From the NCBI RefSeq assembly GCF_936928535.1, contig NZ_CAKZHY010000164.1, positions 1 through 64,000 on the forward strand: a stretch of 64,000 nt of DNA, given 5' to 3'. The translations under genes were made by a program, and so were the position numbers. The DNA comes from an uncultured Bradyrhizobium sp. (GTDB lineage Bacteria; Pseudomonadota; Alphaproteobacteria; Rhizobiales; Xanthobacteraceae). How positions within the stretch are numbered: position 1 is the first letter of the stretch; each line of letters begins with the position of its first letter. The notes under the pieces were generated by a model, which saw nothing but the letters and a program-made list of their open reading frames with translations, was not told the DNA's origin and did not search any database. Shown one piece after another: positions 34,416-45,905 of the stretch.

Positions 34416-34622
34416 ATGAGGTCCATTGCGTTCGCCGACTTCCTCATCGGCTTAGGCATCCTGTTTGTGCTGGAAGGCTTGATGTTCGCGGCAAGTCCGA
34501 ACTGGATGCGCAAGGCCATGAAGAGCGCCATCGCTACGCCGGACAATATCCTGCGGGCGGTGGGGATCGGCTCGGCCGTGGCTGGTCTGATCCTGATCTG
34601 GGCGATGCGACGGCCGATCTAG
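34416..34622 (+). CDS. DUF2065 family membrane protein (68 aa)
   Basis: The protein has two membrane helices (FADFLIGLGILFVLEGLMFA and LRAVGIGSAVAGLILIWAMR) joined by the conserved cytoplasmic piece SPNWMRKAMKSAIATPDNIL. This is the complete DUF2065 (YjeT-like) family layout, and members regularly lie next to hflKC. A ribosome binding site (gggagg) precedes the ATG. The function is unknown; the position suggests a link with membrane protein quality control. Confidence 0.85.
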   Translation: MRSIAFADFLIGLGILFVLEGLMFAASPNWMRKAMKSAIATPDNILRAVGIGSAVAGLILIWAMRRPI

Positions 34623-34765
34623 CCGCAGGGCCAACGCCAAAGTGAAGGCGAGGGGCGGGTTTTCGCCGTATTATCCGGGGCGTGAGGCCCGTTAAGCTCC
34701 GCGCTTGCGCCGTGCCCCCGTTCGAGCGCAGTCTTGGCGCCGAATCCTTTTCTCTGGAGACCACA

Positions 34766-36265
34766 ATGACCGCTGCCACCATTGTCCCGACCCGCTTGCG
34801 ATTTGGGTTGGCTGCGCTCGCCATCGGCGCTGTCAGCGCATTGGTCTCGCCGGCCTATGCGCGCGGACCGGAGGGCATCGCCGACGTCGCCGAAAAGGTG
34901 ATCGACGCGGTCGTCAACATCTCGACCTCGCAGACTGTCGAAGCCAAAGGCGGCGGCAGCAACACCATGCCGCAATTGCCGCCCGGCTCGCCGTTCGAGG
35001 AATTCTTCGACGACTTCTTCAAGAACCGCAAAGGCCCCGGTGGTGGCGGCAAGGGCGGCGATAGCGGCGGTGGCCCGCCGCGCAAGACCAATTCGCTCGG
35101 CTCCGGCTTCATCATCGACACGTCGGGCATCGTGGTCACCAACAACCACGTCATCGCCGATGCCGACGAGATCAACGTCATTCTCAACGACGGCACCAAG
35201 ATCAAGGCCGAGCTGGTTGGCGTCGACAAGAAGACCGACCTCGCCGTCCTGAAGTTCAAGCCCCCGAAGCCGCTGATCTCGGTGAAATTCGGCGACTCCG
35301 ACAAGCTGCGTCTGGGTGACTGGGTGGTCGCGATCGGCAACCCCTTCAGCCTCGGCGGCACCGTGACCGCTGGCATCGTCTCGGCCAAGAACCGCGACAT
35401 TTCCTCGGGACCCTATGACAGCTACATCCAGACCGATGCCGCCATCAATCGCGGCAACTCGGGTGGTCCGCTGTTCAATCTCGAAGGCGACGTCATCGGC
35501 GTCAACACGCTGATCATCTCGCCCTCCGGGGGCTCGATCGGCATCGGCTTCGCCGTGCCGTCGAAGACGGTTGCGGGTGTGGTCGACCAGCTCCGCCAGT
35601 TCGGCGAACTGCGCCGCGGCTGGCTTGGCGTGCGCATCCAGAGCGTCACCGACGAAATCGCCGAGAGCCTCAACATCAAGCCGGCGCGCGGCGCGCTGGT
35701 GGCCGGCGTCGATGACAAGGGTCCGGCCAAGCCCGCCGGCATCGAGCCGGGCGACGTCGTCGTCAAGTTCGACGGCAAGGACGTCAAGGACCCCAAGGAC
35801 CTGTCCCGCGTCGTGGCCGACACCGCGGTCGGCAAGGAAGTCGACGTCGTCGTGATCCGCAAGGGCGAGGAGCAGACCAAGAAGGTCACGCTCGGCCGCC
35901 TGCAGGATCCCGACAAGGTGCAGGCCGCCGTGAAGACCGACGAGCCTCCGCCGGAGAAGCTGGTGACGCAGAAGGCGCTCGGCCTCGATCTCGCCGTGCT
36001 GAACAAGGATCTGCGCGCGCGCTACAAGATCAAGGACAGCGTCAAGGGTGTGGTCGTCACCAATGTCGACGCCAGTTCGGATGCGGCCGAGAAGCGGCTC
36101 TCCGCGGGAGATGTCATCGTCGAGGTCGCACAGGAAGCGGTCTCGAGCGGCGAGGACATCCAGAAGCGGATCGACCAGCTCAAGAAGGACGGCAAGAAGT
36201 CCGTGCTGCTGCTGGTGTCCAATGGCGACGGCGAATTGCGGTTCGTGGCGCTGAGCGTGCAGTAG
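34766..36265 (+). CDS. degP: Periplasmic serine endoprotease DegP/HtrA-like
   Basis: The 499-residue protein has an N-terminal signal (FGLAALAIGAVSALVSPAYA), a trypsin-like domain with catalytic H128 (NNHVIAD), D158 (KKTDLAVLK) and S232 (NRGNSGGPL), then two PDZ domains (about 290-375 and 405-490). A Gly-rich flexible loop lies at 91-104. It degrades or chaperones misfolded periplasmic proteins. The ATG with ctggaga upstream is chosen over an earlier in-frame ATG at 34682. It follows hflKC and DUF2065, forming a protein quality-control neighbourhood. Confidence 0.93.
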   Translation: MTAATIVPTRLRFGLAALAIGAVSALVSPAYARGPEGIADVAEKVIDAVVNISTSQTVEAKGGGSNTMPQLPPGSPFEEFFDDFFKNRKGPGGGGKGGDSGGGPPRKTNSLGSGFIIDTSGIVVTNNHVIADADEINVILNDGTKIKAELVGVDKKTDLAVLKFKPPKPLISVKFGDSDKLRLGDWVVAIGNPFSLGGTVTAGIVSAKNRDISSGPYDSYIQTDAAINRGNSGGPLFNLEGDVIGVNTLIISPSGGSIGIGFAVPSKTVAGVVDQLRQFGELRRGWLGVRIQSVTDEIAESLNIKPARGALVAGVDDKGPAKPAGIEPGDVVVKFDGKDVKDPKDLSRVVADTAVGKEVDVVVIRKGEEQTKKVTLGRLQDPDKVQAAVKTDEPPPEKLVTQKALGLDLAVLNKDLRARYKIKDSVKGVVVTNVDASSDAAEKRLSAGDVIVEVAQEAVSSGEDIQKRIDQLKKDGKKSVLLLVSNGDGELRFVALSVQ

Positions 36266-36272
36266 TCGCACT

Positions 36273-36353
36273 GTCGTTCCGGGATGGTGCGCAAGCACCA
36301 GACCCGGAATCTCGAGATTCCGGGTTCGATGCTTGGCATCGGCCCGGAACGAC
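36273..36353. repeat. Bradyrhizobium-type GC-rich palindromic repeat
   Basis: The outer arms GTCGTTCCGGG and CCCGGAACGAC are inverted copies. Inside is a second palindrome (CCCGGAATCTCGAGATTCCGGG). It lies between the degP and serB 3' ends and may also act as a bidirectional transcription stop. A related shorter copy is at 45409-45447. Confidence 0.7.
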
Positions 36354-36363
36354 TGTGAAGCAG

Positions 36364-37269
36364 CTACCCCTCGACGAACTCGTCCCGCCGATAGCCCTGC
36401 GCGTACAGCAGCGCGGTGAGATCGCCGTGGTCGATCCGTGCCGCGGCGGCGGCCGCCACCGCCGGCTTGGCGTGATACGCCACGCCGAGCCCAGCCGCCT
36501 GGATCATCGCCAGATCATTGGCGCCGTCGCCGACGACGACGGAGTCGATGTCGTCGAGATCGAACGACTCCATCAAATCCACCAGCGTCGCAAGCTTCGC
36601 CGCGCGACCCAAAATCGGCTCCTTCACCTCGCCGGTGAACTTGCCGTCCCGCACGACGAGCTCGTTGGCGCGGTTCTCCTGGAAGCCGATCTTGGCGGCG
36701 ACCGCGCTCGTGAACAGCGTAAAGCCGCCGGAGACGAGGCAGGTATAGGCGCCGTGGGCGCGCATGGTCGCGACCAACTCACGGCCGCCCGGGGTCAGCG
36801 TGATGCGCTTTTGCAGCACTTCGTCGACGACGCCGGCGGGAAGGTCCTTCAGCAGCGCGACGCGCTCGCGCAGCGCCGGCTCGAACTCGATCTCGCCCCG
36901 CATCGCCCGTTCGGTGATGGCGGCGACGTGGGCCTTCATCCCGACGAGATCGGCGAGCTCGTCGATGCATTCCTGGCCAATCATGGTGGAATCCATGTCG
37001 GCGAGAAAAAGCTTCTTGCGCCTGAAGCCGGCAGGTTGCACCACGATGTCGATGGGCAGGTCGCCGCGAAGCTCGCGGAGCCGCTCTTCGATGGCGTGAC
37101 GGTCGCCTTCGAGGTTACTGTCGGCGCCGAACGGAATGTCAACCGCAACCCCGTCGAACAGCCAGTGTGCGGGCGCGGCGCTGGGCAGCACGGCGCGGGC
37201 GCCATCCACGATGGTAGAGTCGAGCGCGGGATTGTTGGGGTTGCAGATCAGCGTGGCGACGAGAGACAT
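36364..37269 (-). CDS. serB: Phosphoserine phosphatase
   Basis: SerB performs the last step of serine synthesis. The 301-residue protein has an N-terminal ACT-like regulatory region ([20 protein letters not shown]) and a HAD phosphatase domain. Motif I is [10 protein letters not shown] with nucleophile and acid Asp, motif II is LVSGGFT, motif III contains the Lys in [10 protein letters not shown], and motif IV is [12 protein letters not shown]. The start is 11 bases from the start of miaA on the opposite strand, so promoters overlap in a very short divergent region. Confidence 0.95.
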   Translation of the reverse strand: MSLVATLICNPNNPALDSTIVDGARAVLPSAAPAHWLFDGVAVDIPFGADSNLEGDRHAIEERLRELRGDLPIDIVVQPAGFRRKKLFLADMDSTMIGQECIDELADLVGMKAHVAAITERAMRGEIEFEPALRERVALLKDLPAGVVDEVLQKRITLTPGGRELVATMRAHGAYTCLVSGGFTLFTSAVAAKIGFQENRANELVVRDGKFTGEVKEPILGRAAKLATLVDLMESFDLDDIDSVVVGDGANDLAMIQAAGLGVAYHAKPAVAAAAAARIDHGDLTALLYAQGYRRDEFVEG

Positions 37270-37280
37270 TTGAGGTTTTC

Positions 37281-38222
37281 GTGAGCGAGGGGCATTCGAG
37301 CAAGGCCGTGCTTATCGCAGGCCCGACCGCCAGCGGCAAGTCGGCGCTGGCGCTCGAGCTCGCCCTCCGCGCAGGCGGCGTCGTGATCAATGCCGATTCC
37401 ATGCAGGTCTATCGCGATCTCCGTATCATCACGGCGCGTCCCACGCGCGACGAAGAAGCCCGGGTGCCGCACCGGCTCTATGGCCATGTCGATGCGGCCG
37501 TGAATTTCTCGGCCGGCACCTGGGTGACTGATGCCGCGAAGATATTGGAGGAGGCCAAGGCCGAGGGCCGCTTGCCGATCTTGATCGGCGGCACCGGCCT
37601 GTATTTCAAGGCGCTGACGGCGGGCCTTTCGGTGGTGCCGCCGATCCCTGCGGAGATACGCGAGGCGGTCCGCGCGCGCCTGGAGCGGAATGGCGTCGAG
37701 GCGCTGCATGCGGAACTGGCGCGCCGCGATCCGCGCGCGGCGGAACGACTGAACCTGCGCGATCGCACCCGCATCGCGCGCGCCCTCGAAGTGGTCGAGG
37801 CGACCGGGCGTTCGCTGCTCGACTGGCACCATGAGGGCCAGCCGCCGCTGCTGCCCAAGGACAGCTTTCGGGCGGTGTTTGTGGCCCCCGAGCGTGACGA
37901 GCTCTATGCCCGCATCGACGCCCGCTTCGATGCCATGATCGGGGCCGGCGCGTTGAACGAGGTCGAGAAGCTCGCTGCCCGCGGCCTCGATCCGCTGCTG
38001 CCGGCCATGAAGGCCCACGGCGTGCCGGCGCTGATTCGGCATCTGCGCGGCGAGCTCAGCCTGGAGGAGGCCGCCACCATCGGCCGGGCCGATACTCGCC
38101 ACTACGCCAAGCGACAATTCACCTGGTTCAGGCACCAATTGCCGGAGTTCGAATGGGTCAACCCGGCGGAGGCGAGGGGCTGGCTGGCCGCCGCCGCCAT
38201 CAAGGGTTGGAAGCCCGGCTGA
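37281..38222 (+). CDS. miaA: tRNA dimethylallyltransferase
   Basis: MiaA adds a dimethylallyl group to A37 of tRNAs reading U-starting codons. The 313-residue protein starts at a GTG (sequence [20 protein letters not shown]), with the P-loop [11 protein letters not shown], then [36 protein letters not shown], and the tRNA-binding insert before [13 protein letters not shown] near the C-terminus. A conserved DTRHYAKRQ precedes it. The gene is divergent from serB and is followed by the ilvB control region. Confidence 0.95.
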   Translation: MSEGHSSKAVLIAGPTASGKSALALELALRAGGVVINADSMQVYRDLRIITARPTRDEEARVPHRLYGHVDAAVNFSAGTWVTDAAKILEEAKAEGRLPILIGGTGLYFKALTAGLSVVPPIPAEIREAVRARLERNGVEALHAELARRDPRAAERLNLRDRTRIARALEVVEATGRSLLDWHHEGQPPLLPKDSFRAVFVAPERDELYARIDARFDAMIGAGALNEVEKLAARGLDPLLPAMKAHGVPALIRHLRGELSLEEAATIGRADTRHYAKRQFTWFRHQLPEFEWVNPAEARGWLAAAAIKGWKPG

Positions 38223-38316
38223 CACGCTTTTGTGCCTTGGTTCCCGATTTTACCTCTCGCCGAACGAGGGGAACACCGCTACACTGCCAAAATCGCGCGG
38301 AAGTGGCCGCTTTGCC

Positions 38317-38344
38317 TTGACATCGAGGCTTTGGTCGTTATGTT
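38317..38344 (+). promoter_or_regulatory. Sigma-70-type promoter of the ilvB leader
   Basis: TTGACA (38317-38322), a 16-base spacer and TATGTT (38339-38344) match the housekeeping consensus well. The start of transcription would be near 38351, about 26 bases before the leader peptide start. Confidence 0.7.
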
Positions 38345-38376
38345 TCGCGCAACCTTTGGGAAGCCGAGCGTCTGCC

Positions 38377-38442
38377 ATGCGCAACATTATTACCAAACTC
38401 CTTATCGCCGTCGTACCCAGGCACACCGCCGGGGGTGGCTAG
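38377..38442 (+). CDS. Branched-chain amino acid leader peptide of the ilvB attenuator
   Basis: A 21-residue frame encodes MRNIITKLLIAVVPRHTAGG plus G. Residues 4-13 contain three Ile, two Leu and two Val, the pattern of leader peptides that control ilv operons by ribosome stalling. It lies between a sigma-70-type promoter and a terminator hairpin, 109 bases before ilvB. When charged Ile/Leu/Val tRNAs are scarce the ribosome would stall here and prevent termination. The peptide itself has no other expected role. Confidence 0.75.
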   Translation: MRNIITKLLIAVVPRHTAGGG

Positions 38443-38494
38443 CTGCCATCCACATGACAGGCGGTGTGCAGGGTCCCTCTTCGGGGCCTTTTTT
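38421..38494 (+). terminator. Attenuator structures upstream of ilvB
   Basis: GCACACCGCC (38421-38430) pairs perfectly with GGCGGTGTGC (38460-38469), and a smaller hairpin lies inside. Directly after it, GGTCCC (38472-38477) pairs with GGGGCC (38483-38488), followed by TTTTTTATTT, a typical intrinsic terminator. The upstream arm overlaps the end of the leader peptide frame, so ribosome position can decide which structure forms. Confidence 0.75.
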
Positions 38495-38551
38495 ATTTCC
38501 CGAAACCGAAACGAACGAAGCCGCTGCCAACAGCGCATCCGGAGCAAGACA

Positions 38552-40327
<1,776 letters not shown>

Positions 40328-40331
40328 GGCC

Positions 40332-41285
40332 ATGTTCGACCTGACGGAGCTCGAGCGCGCACATGCGATCGTGGGGCAGGCGGTGCCGGCAACGCCGGCA
40401 CGCGCCTGGCCGCTGCTCGCTGGGCGGCTCGGCACGGAGGTCGTCGTCAAGCATGAGAACCATACGCCGATCGGCGCCTTCAAGGTGCGCGGCGGGCTGG
40501 TCTATCTCGATCGGCTGAAGCGTGAGCGGCCGAACACGCCGGGCATTATCTCGGCGACCCGAGGCAATCACGGACAAAGCCTCGCCTTTGCCGCCGGTCG
40601 GCATGGCGTGCCGGCGGTGATCTACGTGCCACGCGGCAACTCGGTCGAGAAGAACCGGGCGATGAAGGCCTTTGGCGCCGAACTGGTCGAGCACGGCGAG
40701 GACTTTCAAGCCGCCCGCGAGGAAGCCGAGCGCCGCGCGCAGTTCGCAGGGCTCCATATGGTGCCGTCGTTCCATCCGGATCTGGTGCTGGGTGTTGCGA
40801 CCTATGCGCTCGAACTGTTCCGCTCCGCGCCCGATCTCGACGTGCTCTATGTGCCGATCGGGCAAGGCTCCGGCATCTGCGGCTGCATCATGGCGCGCGA
40901 CCTGCTGGGCCTGAAGACGGAGATCGTCGGCGTGCAGTCGACGGAGGCGCCGTCCTACGCGTTGTCGTTTGCCGCCGGCAAGATCGTGACGACTGCGTCC
41001 GCAAACACGCATGCCGACGGTATGGCGACACGCATTCCCGATGAGGATGCATTTGCGCTGATCCGCAAAGGCGCCTCGCGCATCGTCCAGGTCACTGACG
41101 AGGAGGTCGCTGCCGCGATCCGCGCCTACTGGACCGACACGCACAATCTTGCCGAAGGCGCCGGCGCTGCCGCGCTCGCCGCGGCGCTGCAGGAAAAGAG
41201 CAAGCTGAAGGGCAAGCGCGTCGGTCTCGTGCTGTCCGGCGGCAATATCGATTTCGATCTGTTCAAGCAATGGGTGGTCGCATGA
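40332..41285 (+). CDS. Threonine/serine dehydratase-like PLP enzyme
   Basis: The 317-residue fold type II PLP enzyme has the PLP lysine in HENHTPIGAFKVRGG, the phosphate loop GQGSGICGCIMARD and the substrate loop SATRGNHGQSLAFAA. The C-terminal regulatory (ACT-like) domain of biosynthetic IlvA is absent. It starts four bases after ilvB. Making 2-oxobutyrate from threonine would supply the isoleucine branch of IlvB, which fits the position, although a catabolic or hydroxyamino-acid role is also possible. It separates ilvB from ilvN. Confidence 0.88.
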   Translation: MFDLTELERAHAIVGQAVPATPARAWPLLAGRLGTEVVVKHENHTPIGAFKVRGGLVYLDRLKRERPNTPGIISATRGNHGQSLAFAAGRHGVPAVIYVPRGNSVEKNRAMKAFGAELVEHGEDFQAAREEAERRAQFAGLHMVPSFHPDLVLGVATYALELFRSAPDLDVLYVPIGQGSGICGCIMARDLLGLKTEIVGVQSTEAPSYALSFAAGKIVTTASANTHADGMATRIPDEDAFALIRKGASRIVQVTDEEVAAAIRAYWTDTHNLAEGAGAAALAAALQEKSKLKGKRVGLVLSGGNIDFDLFKQWVVA

Positions 41286-41313
41286 TGCCGCGAGCGCTCA
41301 TCAAATACATAGC

Positions 41314-41416
41314 TGTCATCGTCCGGCTTGACCGGACGATCCAGTACGCCGCGGCAGATGTGGGGCCCACGATGCCGGTGATTGCTGGATGCCCCGCCTT
41401 CGCGGGGCATGACACG
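41314..41416. repeat. Palindromic intergenic repeat between the dehydratase gene and ilvN
   Basis: A hairpin GTCCGG-cttga-CCGGAC at its left and ATGCCCCGC-cttc-GCGGGGCAT at its right are enclosed by TGTCAT and ATGACA. This type of dispersed element is common in Bradyrhizobium. In the ilvB-ilvN unit it could modulate downstream expression. Confidence 0.6.
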
Positions 41417-41436
41417 AAGGACAAGAGGGGACGATC

Positions 41437-41979
41437 ATGAACCAGCCCGCATCCGCCTATTTCATCGAAGAGCGTCACGATCCCAACGAGACGCACACGC
41501 TCGCGGTGCTCGTCCAGAACGAGCCGGGCGTGCTGGCGCGCGTCATCGGCCTGTTCTCGGGCCGAGGCTACAACATCGAGAGTCTCACGGTCTCGGAGAC
41601 CGAAGCCCAGAAGCACCTCTCGCGCATCACCATCGTCACCACGGGCACGCCGATGGTGATCGCGCAGATCAAGCATCAGCTCGACCGCATGATCCCGGTC
41701 TATCAGGTCGTCGATATGACCCAGACCCGCCGCTCGATCGAGCGCGAGCTGGCGATGGTGAAAGTGCGCGGGCAGGGCGAGCATCGCGTCGAGGCGCTAC
41801 GGCTGGCCGATGCATTCCGCGCTCGCGTGATCGACGCGACCACCGAAAGCTTTGTGTTCGAGATCACAGGCAATACCGACAAGATCAACCAGTTTATCGA
41901 TCTGATGCGCCCGCTCGGCCTTGTCGAGGTGTCGCGCACCGGCGTTGCCGCGATCGGTCGCGGGCCTGAGGGGATGTGA
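41437..41979 (+). CDS. ilvN: Acetolactate synthase small (regulatory) subunit
   Basis: IlvN carries valine feedback control of acetolactate synthase. The 180-residue protein has an N-terminal ACT domain (TLAVLVQNEPGVLARVIGLF, GRGYNIESLTVSET) and a C-terminal ALS_ss_C domain (RAVDATTESFVFEITG-like segment RVIDATTESFVFEITGNTDK, LVEVSRTGVAAIGRG). A strong ribosome binding site (agagggga) precedes the ATG. Its separation from ilvB by another gene and a repeat is unusual but would still allow cotranscription. Confidence 0.96.
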   Translation: MNQPASAYFIEERHDPNETHTLAVLVQNEPGVLARVIGLFSGRGYNIESLTVSETEAQKHLSRITIVTTGTPMVIAQIKHQLDRMIPVYQVVDMTQTRRSIERELAMVKVRGQGEHRVEALRLADAFRARVIDATTESFVFEITGNTDKINQFIDLMRPLGLVEVSRTGVAAIGRGPEGM

Positions 41980-41982
41980 ACC

Positions 41983-42678
41983 ATGCTGGCGCGCGACTGG
42001 TACTATAACGAGCGGAACCGGATGGGCATCGAGCCCGCGGTGGCGTCGATCTACGACGCCCACGACGATGCCGATCTGCGGGCGCGCGCCGCACTGAAGA
42101 TGCTGGGCGTCCAGCGCGGCTGGCGCATTGCCGATATCGGCTGCGGCAACGGCGTGCTGGCGACCGAAGCTGCGCTGATGGGCGCCGAAGTCGACGCCAT
42201 CGACATCTCGCCGGCTATGCTGGCGCTCGCCGAGATCTATGCCCGCGACCGCAAGGCGCCCGTGCGTACCCAGTCCGCCGGACTGCTCAGCTTCGCCTAT
42301 CGGCCCGAGTCTTATGATTTGATCGTCAGCGAGTTCACGCTGCATCATCTGCCCGATTTCTGGAAGGTCGTGGCGATGTCGCGGATCTTTCGCGCGCTCA
42401 AGCCCGGTGCGAGCTTTTATCTGCGCGACATCGTCTATGTCTCGATGCCAGATGCGGTCGAGCGCGATGTCGAGCAATGGGCCGACTACCAGATCAAGAA
42501 CCACGATTTCTCCCGCGAGAGCGTGGTGACGCATATGCGCGACGAATATTCCACCTTCGGCTGGGTGATGGAACGGATGCTGACCGATGTCGGCTTCACG
42601 CTCGTCTCGGCCGACTATCACGCGCCGATGCACGGCACGTACCTCCTCCGCAAACCGAAAGCCGGCGAGCAAGGCTAG
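41983..42678 (+). CDS. Class I SAM-dependent methyltransferase
   Basis: The 231-residue protein has motif I as IADIGCGNGVLATEAALMGA, the acidic end of strand 2 as EVDAIDISPAML, and the typical SEFTLHHLPDFWKVVAMSRI and FRALKPGASFYLRDIVYVSM segments. The methyl acceptor is unknown. It starts four bases after ilvN, so it may belong to the ilv transcript; a role in branched-chain amino acid synthesis is not indicated by the family. Confidence 0.88.
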   Translation: MLARDWYYNERNRMGIEPAVASIYDAHDDADLRARAALKMLGVQRGWRIADIGCGNGVLATEAALMGAEVDAIDISPAMLALAEIYARDRKAPVRTQSAGLLSFAYRPESYDLIVSEFTLHHLPDFWKVVAMSRIFRALKPGASFYLRDIVYVSMPDAVERDVEQWADYQIKNHDFSRESVVTHMRDEYSTFGWVMERMLTDVGFTLVSADYHAPMHGTYLLRKPKAGEQG

Positions 42679-42727
42679 ACCAGAAGAACAAGCAGGGCTG
42701 CACGACAGGGCAGAACCGGAAACAACA

Positions 42728-43636
42728 ATGAAGCCGGCCGACATCCTCATCGCCCTCATGGTGGCGATCATCTGGGGGCTTGCCTTCGTGGCCAGCCGGA
42801 TCGCGCTCGACGAGTTTTCGCCGGAACTGATGACGGCGATGCGCTTTTCCATCGCCGCGCTGCCGTGCCTATTCGTTCCGAAGCCGAAGGTCGCCTGGTC
42901 GCTGCTGATCGCGATCAGTTTTACGCTGTTTCTCGGCCAGTTCCTGAGCCAGGCCTACGGCATCGCTCATGGCGTGCCGGTGGGGTTGACGTCCGTCGTG
43001 GTGCAGAGCCAGGCGCTATTCACGATCGGTTTTGCCGCGGTCGCCTTCGGGGAACGGCCGACCGCGATGCAGGCGCTGGGCATAGCCATTGCTGCAGCCG
43101 GCTTGCTGATGATCTGCGGCACAGTCGGCTATGATTTCAGTATCAGCGCTTTTGCGGTGCTGATGATCTCGCCGATCTGCTTTGCGATCGGAAACCTCCT
43201 TCTGCGCGGCGCACGTGGCGCACCGATGTTCGACCTGTTCGCGTGGTTGTGCCTGACGGCCGCCGTGCCGCTGTTCGCGCTCGCGCTCGTCGTCAACGGG
43301 CCGGTCCCGACCTTCCACTCGCTGATCCATATGTCGCTGACGGGCCTGATCTGCCTGCTGACGATCGGTGCCGTTTCGACCAGCATTGCCTATTGGCTAT
43401 GGGGCCGGTTGCTACGTGACTATCCGGCTGCGCAAGTCGTGCCGTTCGCGCTGCTGGTGCCATTCGTTGGCTCGGCGGCGTCGAGCATCGTGTTCGGCGA
43501 GCGGTTCGGGCCGCTGCGGCTCGCCGGGATGCTGACCGTGATCTGCGGCATCGCGGTGATGGTGCTGGTCAGGCGGCCCAAAGCGTTATCTGGCAAAAAG
43601 GCGTTATCAGGCAAATCGCTTGAGAAGACCGCGTGA
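42728..43636 (+). CDS. EamA/DMT family transporter
   Basis: The 302-residue protein has ten predicted helices in two EamA repeats (ILIALMVAIIWGLAFVASRI at the start, FAVLMISPICFAIGNLLLRG in the middle, VVPFALLVPFVGSAASSIVF near the end). The family exports amino acids, metabolites or drugs. The C-terminus carries a short direct repeat (KALSGK KALSGK), encoded by a tandem DNA repeat near 43585-43610. It lies 50 bases after the methyltransferase gene and before a LysE exporter, so both may export amino acids. Confidence 0.9.
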   Translation: MKPADILIALMVAIIWGLAFVASRIALDEFSPELMTAMRFSIAALPCLFVPKPKVAWSLLIAISFTLFLGQFLSQAYGIAHGVPVGLTSVVVQSQALFTIGFAAVAFGERPTAMQALGIAIAAAGLLMICGTVGYDFSISAFAVLMISPICFAIGNLLLRGARGAPMFDLFAWLCLTAAVPLFALALVVNGPVPTFHSLIHMSLTGLICLLTIGAVSTSIAYWLWGRLLRDYPAAQVVPFALLVPFVGSAASSIVFGERFGPLRLAGMLTVICGIAVMVLVRRPKALSGKKALSGKSLEKTA

Positions 43637-43643
43637 GGTGACG

Positions 43644-44246
43644 ATGGCCAACTCGCTGTTCTATGCCTTTCTCGCTTTCATGGTGGTGATGTATTTCACG
43701 CCGGGGCCGAACAACATCATGCTGATGTCCTCCGGGCTGACCTACGGCTTCCGCCGCACGATTCCGCACATCGTCGGCATCGTCCTCGGCTTCGCCTTCA
43801 TGGTCGGCTCCGTCGGCCTCGGGCTCGGCACGGTGTTTCTGGCCTACCCGATCCTGCAGACCGTCCTGAAATATGCCGGCGCCGCCTACCTGATTTACCT
43901 CGCGGCCGTGATCGCCTTCTCCGGTCCGGCCAAGCCGGGCGAGGCAGACGGCCGCGGCCCTATGACCTTCTGGGGCGCGGCCATGTTCCAATGGATCAAT
44001 GCCAAGGGCTGGGTGATCGTGATCGGCACCATCACCGCCTATGCGGCTATTGCCCGGTTTCCGGTCAACATCGCGATCCAGACCCTGATCAGCCTCCTGG
44101 TCGGCACGGTCTCGACCGTAGTCTGGGCCTTCTTTGGCACTGCACTACGGCCGGTGCTGACCTCGGAGCGGTTGGTCCGCGCCTTCAATATCCTGATGGC
44201 GCTCCTGCTGCTCGCCTCCCTCTACCCCGTTTTCATGGATGCATGA
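43644..44246 (+). CDS. LysE family amino acid exporter
   Basis: The 200-residue protein has about six helices and the family opening FLAFMVVMYFTPGPNNIMLM, with the TPGPN motif, followed by GLTYGFRRTIPHIVGIVLGF and later FQWINAKGWVIVIGTITAYA. It probably exports an amino acid or homoserine-lactone-like compound by proton exchange. It starts eight bases after the EamA gene. Two exporters between ilvN and ilvC could prevent build-up of branched-chain amino acids or intermediates, by inference from position. Confidence 0.9.
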   Translation: MANSLFYAFLAFMVVMYFTPGPNNIMLMSSGLTYGFRRTIPHIVGIVLGFAFMVGSVGLGLGTVFLAYPILQTVLKYAGAAYLIYLAAVIAFSGPAKPGEADGRGPMTFWGAAMFQWINAKGWVIVIGTITAYAAIARFPVNIAIQTLISLLVGTVSTVVWAFFGTALRPVLTSERLVRAFNILMALLLLASLYPVFMDA

Positions 44247-44300
44247 TGTCGCGGATTTCCATGCAGAAACGGGTTTCCCTCAGGGGCCGAAATGCTCTAG

Positions 44301-45398
<1,098 letters not shown>

Positions 45399-45408
45399 CG
45401 GCATCGCC

Positions 45409-45447
45409 GTCATTCCGGGTTCGCGACTTTGTCGCGCCCGGAATGAC
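45409..45447. repeat. Short copy of the GTC(G/A)TTCCGGG palindromic repeat
   Basis: GTCATTCCGGG and CCCGGAATGAC enclose a smaller stem (TCGCGAC/GTCGCG). The outer arms match those at 36273-36353 with one base changed on each side, which keeps the pairing. It lies just after ilvC. Confidence 0.7.
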
Positions 45448-45493
45448 GACTTGAGCACGCCAAACGAAGTCTTAAGTCTTCGCGGATATATCT

Positions 45494-45525
45494 GAGCGAG
45501 ATCGCAAACAGCGGTCTCGCTCTTT
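45494..45525 (+). terminator. Probable intrinsic terminator of ilvC
   Basis: GAGCGAGATCGC pairs with GCGGTCTCGCTC (12 bp with one G-U) around an AAACA loop and is followed by TTTCTGTC. Confidence 0.7.
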
Positions 45526-45905
45526 CTGTCTCGCGCGAAGCATTGCTGCTTCATTCAAATTCTTCGCGAGTTGATGTGCTCTCAGAGAGCCAAGAACTGA
45601 CGCTTAAACCACATTCTTGCGCTTGCGTCGTTTCGCAGAGATTTCTCGAAATCCTCAATCACCAAAAACGTAGCGTCCTCAGAGTTTAGGATTCGACTCT
45701 TCATCTGCGCTTTCAAGATATGAAGGATCGCGCGTCGCGACGTTCGCGCACCACGTCATCTTAAGAACCGAAACCCGATGCGCCTTCTTGCAGCCCGGCG
45801 TAGGCTCGAAAAAGCCTTTCGGTGCGCGGCTTGAGAATCCGATGGCATTGCGTTGGCGCAACCTTCCCCTACATTGACCGCGGGGCGCAAAAGGGGGGAA
45901 TGATC
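45526..45905. other. Intergenic stretch without a convincing gene
   Basis: About 380 bases of lower GC content separate the ilvC terminator from the SDR gene. The short open frames here have no protein-like features, no tRNA fold was seen, and only a purine-rich ribosome binding site (aaaaggggggaa) at the right end is clear. The region probably holds the SDR promoter. Confidence 0.5.
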
